DNA of 26,343 nt, from contig DIWC01000055.1 in the NCBI GenBank assembly GCA_002423425.1, forward strand, positions 1-26,343, written 5' to 3'. Source of the stretch: Peptococcaceae bacterium UBA6116 (GTDB taxonomy: Bacteria; Bacillota; Desulfitobacteriia; Desulfitobacteriales; Syntrophobotulaceae). The translations under genes were made by a program, and so were the position numbers. The notes beneath the pieces were generated by a model. That model ran no database searches. It was given only the letters and a program-made list of their open reading frames with translations, and was not told the DNA's origin. Positions 6,305-14,402 of this stretch are shown here, in pieces (position 1 is the stretch's first letter; each line of letters begins with the position of its first letter).

Positions 6305-7177
6305 CTATTGTAAAAGCCATAGCACAGCGCCCAACCACAATAAAACGGCAATAATAATATGGGGGTCTTTAACAACCAATTTGGAAGGATCTTCTCCCCG
6401 GCCGGTGTAGATCAAGTAAAGATAACGGAATATCCCATAGATAACAAAGGGAATTGTATAGATTAAATAATTGGTATGGTGTAATAATATCGTTGCCGGA
6501 TCAAGCGTGTACAGGCCATAGGTAATAATAACGCCTCCGGCCGTGATACCCGTAAGTTGGGATAAAAGATTGAAATTATAACAATCCAACACCGGTCGGG
6601 TGTTATTTTCCTGCGTCGCGCATTGGCTTAACTCCGTTAAACGTTTGCCGAAACCTATGAACAGCGTAAGCAGGAGGCTGCAGAGCAAGAGCCAGTTGGA
6701 AGGAACTATGCCTATTCCCCAAGTACCTGCCAAAATTCGCAAAATAAAACCTAGGGCGATGATAAAGACGTCAAGGATTACAATCCGTTTTAGATATGTC
6801 GAGTAGGCCAGGTTTTGCAGCAAATAAATAAAAAGCATGATCATAGCCGGGACAGAAACAAACCAGCTAATAGCCAAGCCTGCCAAAGTTAAAGTTATCA
6901 CCAAGGTTATAGCAACGCCATGGCTCACCAAACCTGCTGCCAAAGGCCGGTAGCGTTTTGTAGGATGCATTTGATCGTGTTTCAGATCAAAAAGGTCGTT
7001 TATGACATAAACAGCACTGGATACAAGGCAAAACGCCGCAACAATTGTCAAAGCCTTGCTTAGGACTGCAGCATTATGCCAGTTTTGGGAAAATATTACC
7101 CCGATCAATACAAAAGAATTTTTTAACCACTGGTTTGGACGAAGCATTTGAAGTATATTCAGAAATCGATTCTTCAT
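6305..7177 (-). CDS. UbiA-family prenyltransferase, decaprenyl-phosphate phosphoribosyltransferase-like
   Basis: A 290-residue polytopic membrane protein with about eight helices. The first Asp-rich motif NDLFDLKHD (residues 60-68) continues as HPTKRYRPLAAG, a form typical of Rv3806c-type enzymes that move phosphoribose from PRPP to a polyprenyl phosphate. The second region, LKRIVILDVFIIALGFILRI near residues 133-152, and the FGKRLTEL segment also fit that subgroup better than menaquinone or heme UbiA enzymes. No strong ribosome binding site precedes the ATG, which is unusual here. Downstream in the same direction lies only a broken glycosyltransferase, so the product's use in this strain is uncertain. 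Confidence 0.8.
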   Translation of the reverse strand: MKNRFLNILQMLRPNQWLKNSFVLIGVIFSQNWHNAAVLSKALTIVAAFCLVSSAVYVINDLFDLKHDQMHPTKRYRPLAAGLVSHGVAITLVITLTLAGLAISWFVSVPAMIMLFIYLLQNLAYSTYLKRIVILDVFIIALGFILRILAGTWGIGIVPSNWLLLCSLLLTLFIGFGKRLTELSQCATQENNTRPVLDCYNFNLLSQLTGITAGGVIITYGLYTLDPATILLHHTNYLIYTIPFVIYGIFRYLYLIYTGRGEDPSKLVVKDPHIIIAVLLWLGAVLWLLQ

Positions 7178-7798
7178 TTTCTAATGTAGGACGGAGGCTT
7201 GCGTCTCCAAAGTACTGTATTCTTTTTCAATCATCATCAATATATACCCTCCATTTGTTTAATTTTGACATAAAACCAAAAAAAATCAACAAAAATTAGT
7301 TAAATTCTTGTTAATCCCGACCATGTCCAAGATATTCGGGTACCGCAGCCGATATTTTTTCGTTTAGCACGACGTTGAACCAGAACCTAAACCGTAACAA
7401 TCAACGGCCATAAGGGAACACTGGTCTGGAAAAACTCCGTGGTTACAATTTCAAATGTCGGAAAGTTATCGATGGAAGACAAGGTTTTTTGACAGTTTTT
7501 ACATAGGGCCGAAAGCTTACAGTATTTTCGATGAATGAAACTATTTGCAATTAATTACTTACCATATTCCAAAAAACGCGGTCAGATATAGTATAATTAA
7601 CAGGAGTGACTAGGCGGATATCTGTCCAGAATAGGACTTAAACCGCGCTAAGCATAGCGTAAAAAGGATGAACCTCGGCCCGGGTGGCCCTGACCAATAA
7701 CACACAGCCGAACTTATTTATCTCGATTCATAATAATGCGATGTCGAATTCGGAAACAAAAGGGATTATGTTGAAATTTGATGACGAGGTGAAAGAAA
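7178..7798. other. 620-nt intergenic region without a recognisable gene
   Basis: No convincing frame on either strand. A terminator-like structure sits at 7331-7360 (GATAT-t-CGG pairing with CCG-ATAT, then a T-run). A TATAAT lies at 7592-7597, without a clear -35 box. From 7620 to 7720 the sequence is GC-richer and can fold: CGCTA-AGCA-TAGCG at about 7648-7661, a GGCC/GGCC hairpin around CGGGT near 7680, and TCGGC/GCCGA arms further out. This may be the structured leader of the 7799 gene. I could not match it to a known riboswitch. Confidence 0.4.
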
Positions 7799-10700
7799 AT
7801 GCCTTCGCCCGTTCGTTTTGTGCATTGTGCTGGGTTCCGTTTTGACAGCCGCTCCTGGGAAGGGCCGGTGTCCTGGGTCGGTATGCGTGATCAGGACTTG
7901 TGGCAGACATTTGAAGCTGTCCTCGCTCTTTGTCGGGCGGAAAAAACACACTTTCTCTTTCTGGCTGGGGATCTGTTTGAACAGGAGTATGTGAGCAGGC
8001 AAACCGTTGAGCGGGTGGCCAAGTCATTAGCAAAGTTGGATGGGACGAGAATTTTCATCGTTCCGGGAGAAAGGGATCCTCTTATTATAACGTCTGCTTA
8101 CCGTCTCAGCGAATGGCCGGACAATGTGCATATATTTTCCGGGGGCCTCAGTAAAGTTGAAATACCTTCCCTCAAAGTTACGGTCTATGGATCGGGATGG
8201 ACCACCTATCGCCAGCAGAATGCTTTCCTTGATGATTTTCTGACTACCGGAGACGGCGAACAGATTCAGTTTATGCTCCTCCATGCGGAAGTAGACTCTG
8301 TCCAGAATACCGAAGGCTTTATCCCGCTTCAACAGGAACAGATTGCGGCAAGTGGTTTGACCTATCTGGCCTTGGGGCATAAGCAGAAATGGAGCGGTCT
8401 TCAGCAGGCCGGTGAAACATATTGGGCTGATTGTGGCTCACCTGAAGCCAGAAGTTTCCGTGAAAGCTGGCCACATGGCGTAATTCTTGGGGAAACGGAC
8501 GGAATATCGACCCGGATCAAGTTTCTGGAGCTGGGACAGCGCCGCTATATTGAAAAGACACTATCCCTCCAAGCCGGTGAAATGGAAGACATCGTTGCCA
8601 AACTTTTGGCAGAGACAACCAGTCAGGAACGGGAAAAGGATTTGTTCAGGCTCAAGTTAACAGAATCTTTTCCCAAAGCAGAAGCTGCTGTTCAATCATT
8701 GCCGAAACTTTTAGCAGATAAGTTCTGCTACATCGAAATTGTACTCCCTGAAAATAAAAGCACCTCTCAACTTGGGACAGATGTGGCTTTAACCCAAGTT
8801 TTTGTTAATGAAATACATACGCGTTTAGCTGCTATTAATAAAACCGAAGAACAAAGCCATTGGGAGTTAGTGAAGAAAATCGGATTGAGTGCCTTAGGCC
8901 AAGGACGAGAAGATGAGACCTCATCTTTACAACAGAGCGAGCAAATAATATGGCCGGAACGAAACGATAATGACTTTTTCCGATTGGTTCGTAATTTACG
9001 GCAAGTTGGCGATGAAGAACTTTCATTGCCGAAAGTACGGGATTCCTTGGCCAGAGCAAAAGAGAGAACGGAAGAGCAAAGAGATAGTATGGGGCAGATC
9101 AAGGATGAGTATGAGGCCCTGAGGCGTGACTGGGAGGCAGAAAACAACCGGCAGGAAGAGGAACGCTTACTTCAGATTGGAATTAAGAATCTGCAAGCCA
9201 AGAAGAATCATTTAGCCGAGAGAATTGCCGGTACGACAAAAATACAGGAGCGCCTGGCGTTGTACCGCCAAAACCCCGATTACCGTGAATTACGCCGGAT
9301 CCAAGCTGAGCTGGACAGGGTGGAGGAATTATGCCGGGAAACAGAGGCAGGATTGTCTGGTTATACCCATGATCCGCAAGTAGATTGGGCGATGATCGAG
9401 AGCTTGCGGGAAGAATGTCTGGAATGGGCATGCCTTGAGGAAGAAGCAGAACGTTTAGCATTTGAAGCGCAGCAACTGGCCCAAAAAGTCAGCCGGACAC
9501 AAAACTTTCTGCAAACGTCCGGCTATCAGGGATTGCCGGAAGACAAGGATCAACATCTGCGCCTGGCGGAAGAGGAACGGGATGCGGCGCAGGCGGAACT
9601 TGAAAAGTTGACCGTTTTAAGCAATGAAATCGAAAAAGCAGAAAAAGCCTGCAGCGAAGAGATTGCAAAACTTCGGGATTTTGCGGTTATAGCAGGGGCC
9701 ACGGCGGCCGATGAACAAAAGATTATGCAAACCCTACGGCGTTTGGCAAAGTGGCGGAGCTTGAAAATCAGCGGTTTCTTTGATTGGATATTGAGGGAAC
9801 AGTTTGGCTGGGCAACTATCAGTGAAAGGCTGTCTTCCCGCCTGAACCGCTGCTTAAACAAATATAATGCGGCTGACTACGATGGATTTAAGCGCCAACA
9901 GAAAGAATTTCATAATCAGCAGCAGTTGGCAGAAAATCTGCAGGCTGAGCTGGCACGTCTGCGTAAAGAAGAAGAACGGGAGAAAGAATTTCGCAGGATT
10001 GTCCATTCCCGCAACCACCTATTAAACCAGGCTTACAGAACGGTGAAGGCAGCTGACCTTTCGGACTGGCTGAACGGTTGGGAAGACTACCGGCAAAAAA
10101 AAAGCCAGGTGGTTGAAATGATTGATGAGCTGCATCTCAAAATGGAACAGCAGCAGGCAGAAGAAAAAAAACTGACCGCGTGTGTGGAACAATTACGGCA
10201 AAAATTAAGGCATTGGGAGTCACCTGTATCGGATCCGGATGAAGTCCTGGCGATCGTGATGAGGGTTGCCCGCCAACTGCGGGCGAAAGAGGAAGCGGCC
10301 AAAGAATACACTTTCTTACAACAAACGTATGCTGCCCTGCTTGATAACCGGAATATTGAACAACTTGCCAGGACTTTGGAACCCCTGGCGGATCTGGAAC
10401 GTGAATCTTGTCTTTCCGATGAAGAAAGGCAGGCAACGATAATATCCTGCCGTCAAAAACTTACCGAAACGCTCAGCCAGCTTGCGAAGGCCGAAAAGAG
10501 TCTTCAGCACAGCCGTACAACACCGGTAATACCTGATTTGGATAAAAAGTTAGAAAGAAAAAAGCTGCAGTGGAAGACCTATGAAGAATTGCAGCGTGCA
10601 CTGGCTGTCACACAAGAATTATTGGAAACCTCCCTGCAGAAGTGGCAAGCGAAATATGGAAAAGCATTAGAAGCAAAAGCTCAATGGATCTTCAACCGGA

Positions 10701-10984
10701 CTTTTTCCTCGCCGGCATCGCTAAAAAAAGAAAACATCATGGCAGAAGCAAAACGGTATTATTTTTCCTATCGTATGGCCCTCGCTCAGTTAGCCCTTGA
10801 TGACCGCCCTGAGACACCTTTGTCCTTTTTTATAGGAGAAATGAAGGAAACAGAGGTTTTCTGGGAAGACGTCCTGGCCTATCTTGATGAACTTTCACTT
10901 TCCAGGCCGGTGAGTTTTAAAACTTCCGATACCAAGCTGCAGCAGTTAGTCATTTCTAAGGGCTACTTTCAAAAGGGCCTGTAG
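7799..10984 (+). CDS. Degenerate YhaO/SbcD-like phosphoesterase fused to a giant YhaN-like coiled coil
   Basis: A 1061-residue protein, probably DNA-repair related. Residues 1-230 follow the YhaO/SbcD (Mre11-type) nuclease fold but key residues differ: the usual DxH is G12/R14 (HCAGFRFDS), GNHD is GERD (90-93) and the final GHxH is GHKQ (193-196). Asp58 (AGDLF), His162 (LLHAE) and His194 remain. A capping region runs to about 340. From about 400 to 960 it is almost continuous Glu/Lys/Gln-rich coiled coil with no zinc hook CxxC. The end (about 985-1061) recalls the C-terminal ATPase lobe of YhaN (YRMALAQLALDD, then ELSLSRPVSFKTS) but the Walker B is replaced by PLSFFIG and no Walker A exists. 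Start ATG has GAGGTGA upstream. It appears monocistronic. A structural or regulatory pseudoenzyme role is inferred. Confidence 0.75.
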   Translation: MPSPVRFVHCAGFRFDSRSWEGPVSWVGMRDQDLWQTFEAVLALCRAEKTHFLFLAGDLFEQEYVSRQTVERVAKSLAKLDGTRIFIVPGERDPLIITSAYRLSEWPDNVHIFSGGLSKVEIPSLKVTVYGSGWTTYRQQNAFLDDFLTTGDGEQIQFMLLHAEVDSVQNTEGFIPLQQEQIAASGLTYLALGHKQKWSGLQQAGETYWADCGSPEARSFRESWPHGVILGETDGISTRIKFLELGQRRYIEKTLSLQAGEMEDIVAKLLAETTSQEREKDLFRLKLTESFPKAEAAVQSLPKLLADKFCYIEIVLPENKSTSQLGTDVALTQVFVNEIHTRLAAINKTEEQSHWELVKKIGLSALGQGREDETSSLQQSEQIIWPERNDNDFFRLVRNLRQVGDEELSLPKVRDSLARAKERTEEQRDSMGQIKDEYEALRRDWEAENNRQEEERLLQIGIKNLQAKKNHLAERIAGTTKIQERLALYRQNPDYRELRRIQAELDRVEELCRETEAGLSGYTHDPQVDWAMIESLREECLEWACLEEEAERLAFEAQQLAQKVSRTQNFLQTSGYQGLPEDKDQHLRLAEEERDAAQAELEKLTVLSNEIEKAEKACSEEIAKLRDFAVIAGATAADEQKIMQTLRRLAKWRSLKISGFFDWILREQFGWATISERLSSRLNRCLNKYNAADYDGFKRQQKEFHNQQQLAENLQAELARLRKEEEREKEFRRIVHSRNHLLNQAYRTVKAADLSDWLNGWEDYRQKKSQVVEMIDELHLKMEQQQAEEKKLTACVEQLRQKLRHWESPVSDPDEVLAIVMRVARQLRAKEEAAKEYTFLQQTYAALLDNRNIEQLARTLEPLADLERESCLSDEERQATIISCRQKLTETLSQLAKAEKSLQHSRTTPVIPDLDKKLERKKLQWKTYEELQRALAVTQELLETSLQKWQAKYGKALEAKAQWIFNRTFSSPASLKKENIMAEAKRYYFSYRMALAQLALDDRPETPLSFFIGEMKETEVFWEDVLAYLDELSLSRPVSFKTSDTKLQQLVISKGYFQKGL

Positions 10985-11233
10985 CTAATAATCAATGACT
11001 ATTCTATTTCCGCATGACTTACATGAAATATAATAAGGTCATAATTATGGTAATTGTCATTATTATACTTAACAATATAGATTTAAGTAATAAAAAGTTT
11101 GATTAAGAATGATTAAAAATACAATGTTTTTTGAAGAATAGGGGAGTATAATTGCGAATAACAGGTTTTAGGTAAAAGGAATAGTTATAAACTGGAGTTT
11201 ATTTTCCACAAAAATATAGGAAGCGTAAGGAAA

Positions 11234-11428
11234 ATGCGTGGAAATAAAATCGTTAGATTTATAGGACTAAATAGAGGAGAGAATATATATCCGGTACAGA
11301 TTGAAGATTTTCTTCGTGCGCATAATGCGGTCAAAGATGTCGCGGTCATTGGACTGCCGGATGATCGGGTAGGTGAAATCGCGGCTGCTATCATAGAACT
11401 TAAAGATGAATACTTTAGTTATTATTGA
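11234..11428 (+). pseudogene. AMP-dependent acyl-CoA synthetase, C-terminal fragment
   Basis: The frame contains GENIYPVQIEDFLRAHNAVK followed by DVAVIGLPDDRVGEIAAAII, which is the hinge and start of the C-terminal lid domain of ANL-superfamily acyl-CoA or aryl ligases. An intact enzyme has about 400-450 residues before this point and the catalytic Lys about 80 residues after it; both are absent. The frame ends 22 nt before the DAHP synthase gene. It is a leftover piece, probably from a deletion that joined it to its present surroundings. It could still be translated as a 64-residue peptide, but no strong ribosome binding site is seen. Confidence 0.75.
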
Positions 11429-11449
11429 CATGAATAGGGGAGTACTAAG

Positions 11450-12478
11450 ATGAGCATGAAATTTATTAAGCAACTACCGACTGCTGAAGTTATCATTGAG
11501 CAGTTACCGTTACCAAAACATGTAAGTAACCTTCGAAATCTGCATGTTAACGAAATGAAGAAGATTTTTGCCAATGATGATGATCGGTTTATACTAATCA
11601 TCGGTCCCTGCTCAGCCGATAATGAGGATTCGGTCTGTGAATATATCGAAAAATTGGCTAAAGTTCAGGAGAAAGTTAAAGACAAAATACTGATGATTCC
11701 GAGGATTTATACAAACAAGCCCCGCACTACCGGCGAGGGCTATAAGGGTATGGTTCACCAACCGGACCCCGGTAAAAAATCAGACTTATGCGAAGGTATT
11801 AAAGCCATTCGAAGACTGCATATCAGAGCATTATCGGAATTTAGTATGCCGGCGGCTGATGAAATGCTCTATCCGGAAAACTATAGTTATCTTTCAGACG
11901 TTTTAGGCTATATTGCTATAGGGGCCCGTTCGGTTGAAAACCAGCAGCATCGTCTCACTGTTAGTGGAATTGACCTGCCGGTTGGCATGAAAAACCCAAC
12001 CAGCGGTGATTTAACCGTTATGTTAAACTCAATTATTGCTGCTCAAAGTAACCATACATTTATTTATCATGGCTGGGAAATCGAAACAACAGGAAATCCC
12101 TATTCTCATGCAATTTTAAGAGGTGCTGTCAATTCATCCGGGCAAAATATCCCCAATTACCATTTTGAAGATCTTATTAATATTGCTGGGGAGTATGAAA
12201 AACTAGACCTTACAAATAGGGCCATCATCGTTGATTTAAACCATGCAAATTCGATAAAACGCTATTATGAACAGCCTAGAATAGCCCGGGAAGTTTTATT
12301 GAGCAGAAAATACGAACCGTTACTCAAAAAAATGATTAAAGGTCTCATGATTGAAAGCTATCTTGTTGAAGGCAGACAAGACATCGGTGAAAATATCTAC
12401 GGAAAATCGATTACAGATGCGTGTCTGGGTTGGGAAAGTACGGAAAAACTAATTTACTATATTGCGGAAAATATTTAA
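11450..12478 (+). CDS. aroF: 3-deoxy-7-phosphoheptulonate (DAHP) synthase, class I AroFGH type
   Basis: A 342-residue enzyme that condenses phosphoenolpyruvate and erythrose 4-phosphate, the first step of the shikimate pathway. IIGPCSADN with the metal-binding Cys54, RIYTNKPRTTGEGYKGM, the PAADEML segment, ARSVENQQHR and IIVDLNHANS with its metal-binding His are diagnostic of the E. coli AroF/G/H subgroup. There is no fused chorismate mutase or ACT domain. GGGGAG lies about 8 nt before the ATG. Its stop overlaps the end of a convergent gene by 4 nt. It is not in an aromatic operon here. The symbol is given by family; which feedback inhibitor applies cannot be told. Confidence 0.93.
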   Translation: MSMKFIKQLPTAEVIIEQLPLPKHVSNLRNLHVNEMKKIFANDDDRFILIIGPCSADNEDSVCEYIEKLAKVQEKVKDKILMIPRIYTNKPRTTGEGYKGMVHQPDPGKKSDLCEGIKAIRRLHIRALSEFSMPAADEMLYPENYSYLSDVLGYIAIGARSVENQQHRLTVSGIDLPVGMKNPTSGDLTVMLNSIIAAQSNHTFIYHGWEIETTGNPYSHAILRGAVNSSGQNIPNYHFEDLINIAGEYEKLDLTNRAIIVDLNHANSIKRYYEQPRIAREVLLSRKYEPLLKKMIKGLMIESYLVEGRQDIGENIYGKSITDACLGWESTEKLIYYIAENI

Positions 12479-12825
12479 TTATTTAAGATATTTTGTGTTA
12501 TCTTATTCAACCAAGGCAAATAATCCCGGGAATTAATGTTTGTACTTCTAATCCTTTTTCTATGACCGTATAATTGCTTTAATTTATTGTATAAAATTCC
12601 ATATTCCATTTCGTCACAGTATATTTCCATGATAGCTATATCGATATAATCATCATTTGCATACAGAAAGTTACTCCAGGATCGCTCCAGTTTCCCTAAA
12701 ACAATTTGTATTTCCTTTTCCACAGATTCCGACTCCGTAAGGAATTCCTGTTTTGAACCTTTTGTTTTAGATTTATGAACTTTTTCAATTATGCCTGTCC
12801 AAATTTTTTTTATGTTGATCACCAC
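12475..12825 (-). CDS. Hypothetical protein, 116 aa
   Basis: A charged, mostly helical protein of 116 residues that I cannot place firmly. The middle, WSNFLYANDDYIDIAIMEIY followed by EYGILYNKLKQLYG, faintly recalls small YaaL/DUF2508 proteins ('W..A..yF..v.d..lID.AIy...aae.rY..Ll...K'). It begins with GTG (two GTG codons in a row at 12825-12820) and has no clear ribosome binding site, so the start is uncertain. It converges on the DAHP synthase gene with a 4-nt overlap. Sequence is AT-rich with many Lys and Asn. Confidence 0.5.
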   Translation of the reverse strand: MVINIKKIWTGIIEKVHKSKTKGSKQEFLTESESVEKEIQIVLGKLERSWSNFLYANDDYIDIAIMEIYCDEMEYGILYNKLKQLYGHRKRIRSTNINSRDYLPWLNKITQNILNN

Positions 12826-12899
12826 TCAATACTATCAAGTCCTACTTAATAAATAATCGTAGTCATCAACTTTTATGACAAAGACCGGCAAAATTAAAA

Positions 12900-13082
12900 A
12901 TGTTACCTTTTCTCACATCATTTAAACAAGGCGGAAAGGTATATCCGGTTGAAGTATTATTAAGTTCAACAGTAACCGGCTTACCCCAAGCCTCAATAGC
13001 AATGGCACATCAGATAAGGGCAATTGCCAAGGAAAGACTTCGGGAAAAGTGCGGCAGTATCAACTCCGGTGAATTCTTTTAA
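12900..13082 (+). pseudogene. MazF/PemK-type toxin, C-terminal remnant
   Basis: The frame LPFLTSFKQGGKVYPVEVLL continues as TVTGLPQASIAMAHQIRAIA and KERLREKCGSI. This matches the second half of MazF/PemK endoribonucleases ('.lPlTsk....p.evlL....tGL...SvallhQIRtidk.RL.e.iG'). The N-terminal half with the RGDI/RPVLVI strands is missing: a stop lies at 12876-12878 just upstream, and no antitoxin gene is present. An intact toxin would cut mRNA. Its 3' 90 nt overlap the end of the convergent metallophosphoesterase gene. Confidence 0.7.
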
Positions 13083-13952
13083 AGCCCTTGGTCCTGCCAA
13101 CACTTCTCTGCCAATAAACAATGTGCCGTCATCCCTAGTCTTGACATTCCATTTGACAAGGGTTATATTGCCGCCTGTGATTTCTATACCTGTAATGGAG
13201 TGGGGATGAATACAACTTCCGTCATTAAAATAATGAGGTTTATCCACATCAGGATACATAGGTCTATGGGTGTGGCCGGCGATCAGCATATGCTTTTCTC
13301 GTGCTACCCACTCGGTAAGGGTTTTTTCTATGGAATCTTTTTTACGGTAATTTTTGGCTGTACTTGTGGGGTCATTTAAACCGAATAATTCAAGATTCTT
13401 CCAAAAATATCTAACCAAAAATCTTCTTACTCCCCAAAAAGTATAATCCATAATACTTGCCTGGTGTCCATGAATTAAAAGGATTTTCTGGCCTGTTGCC
13501 TTATACCGCAAAACCAACCCCTCATGAATTTTTATATTCTCGAATAAAGCAGCACTTTTTTTGTCCAGATCATCATAGAACCGGCTAAAGCAGTTTTTTA
13601 GGAATTTGTCGTTGCTCTTGACCATATCGTGGTTGCCAAATAAGAAATAAAGTCTGCCGTCATCATAAAATTTTTGCAGCAGCAAAAATGTATCTTTATG
13701 AACGGGCAAGATATCCGACATTTTCTTATACTTCCAAAGTTCGTCACCGTCACCGAGCTCAATATAAGTGAATTTTTCATTGAAATAATGGGTTAAGGCT
13801 GCAAAATATAAATTTTCGTTTCTGGAAAAATCATCAGCCCAGCTTCCATCACCCCTATGAACATCACTCATCAAAATTATCTTAGATGAATCGTCGAAAG
13901 GAATTTCTTCCGCTGATTGAAATACTTTGGAAATACGTTCTAAAGAACCCAT
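12993..13952 (-). CDS. Calcineurin-like metallophosphoesterase, intact motifs
   Basis: A 319-residue predicted phosphoesterase with all family motifs: LMSDVHRGDG (Asp30, His32), LGDGDEL (Asp68), FGNHD (Asn107, His108), LIHGHQ (His161, His163) and AGHTHRP (His227, His229). The second half of the core loop resembles the UDP-2,3-diacylglucosamine hydrolase-like branch (COG2908-type), but the substrate is unknown. The open frame begins at a TTG at 13967; the internal ATG at 13952 is preferred because GGGTGGTG lies just before it. The last 29 or so residues (FPKSFLGNCPYLMCHCY at the end) are read from the antisense of a toxin remnant and are probably an acquired tail. Confidence 0.8.
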   Translation of the reverse strand: MGSLERISKVFQSAEEIPFDDSSKIILMSDVHRGDGSWADDFSRNENLYFAALTHYFNEKFTYIELGDGDELWKYKKMSDILPVHKDTFLLLQKFYDDGRLYFLFGNHDMVKSNDKFLKNCFSRFYDDLDKKSAALFENIKIHEGLVLRYKATGQKILLIHGHQASIMDYTFWGVRRFLVRYFWKNLELFGLNDPTSTAKNYRKKDSIEKTLTEWVAREKHMLIAGHTHRPMYPDVDKPHYFNDGSCIHPHSITGIEITGGNITLVKWNVKTRDDGTLFIGREVLAGPRALKEFTGVDTAALFPKSFLGNCPYLMCHCY

Positions 13953-14146
13953 ATACACCACCCACAATTGAATATTTGGCGTTTATTGTCATCATCTCTT
14001 TCAATATATTCAACTTCAAGTGCAGTAGTGTACATAAAGGGAAGGGTAGTATGGCGACTCTCTGCTCAATTTGGTTTTTATTCTCATGAAAAATTTTGTT
14101 GTAAGCTGATTAAAAAAGTATATACTTTAAAAATATAAGGTTTACT

Positions 14147-14369
14147 ATGAATTGCCAATGTTTGAATCACTTTATTGATGGGAGAGTCTGTAAACTGGAA
14201 ATTTTTGATACTTTCCATATATTCTTGTTTTTTTCTATCCTTATAATCACTGTATTTATTAATATGATTAGCAAAAAAACGCAAGAAAGAACAAATCCAT
14301 TATGCTGTTATGGGTATAACGGTCAGTATGTTCATATGGAATGTTGCAGTGTTATTCTATTCTAAGTAA
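14147..14369 (+). pseudogene. Possible two-helix membrane protein, frameshifted at an A7 run
   Basis: The frame from ATG 14147 holds a membrane helix (FHIFLFFSILIITVFINMIS) and runs into seven A residues at 14273-14279. Beyond this run the next frame gives a charged turn and a second hydrophobic segment, YAVMGITVSMFIWNVAVLFY, ending at TAA 14367-14369, while the original frame becomes Cys-rich and unlike a protein. Joining the two gives a small two-helix membrane protein. The shift could be decay, a sequencing indel or ribosomal slippage. The upstream ribosome binding site is weak (AAGG). Family not recognised. Confidence 0.35.
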
Positions 14370-14402
14370 CATATCAAGAAGTGGGGATACAAGGAGAAAA
14401 CA

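Noticed and set aside
7370..7560. Possible coding remnant (RGYNFKCRKVIDG) in the 620-nt intergenic region
   Set aside because: Interrupted by stops on both sides and matches no family I can name.
7610..7740. Possible SRP RNA, tmRNA, RNase P RNA or c-di-GMP riboswitch
   Set aside because: None of the signature sequences of these RNAs is present, only generic inverted repeats.
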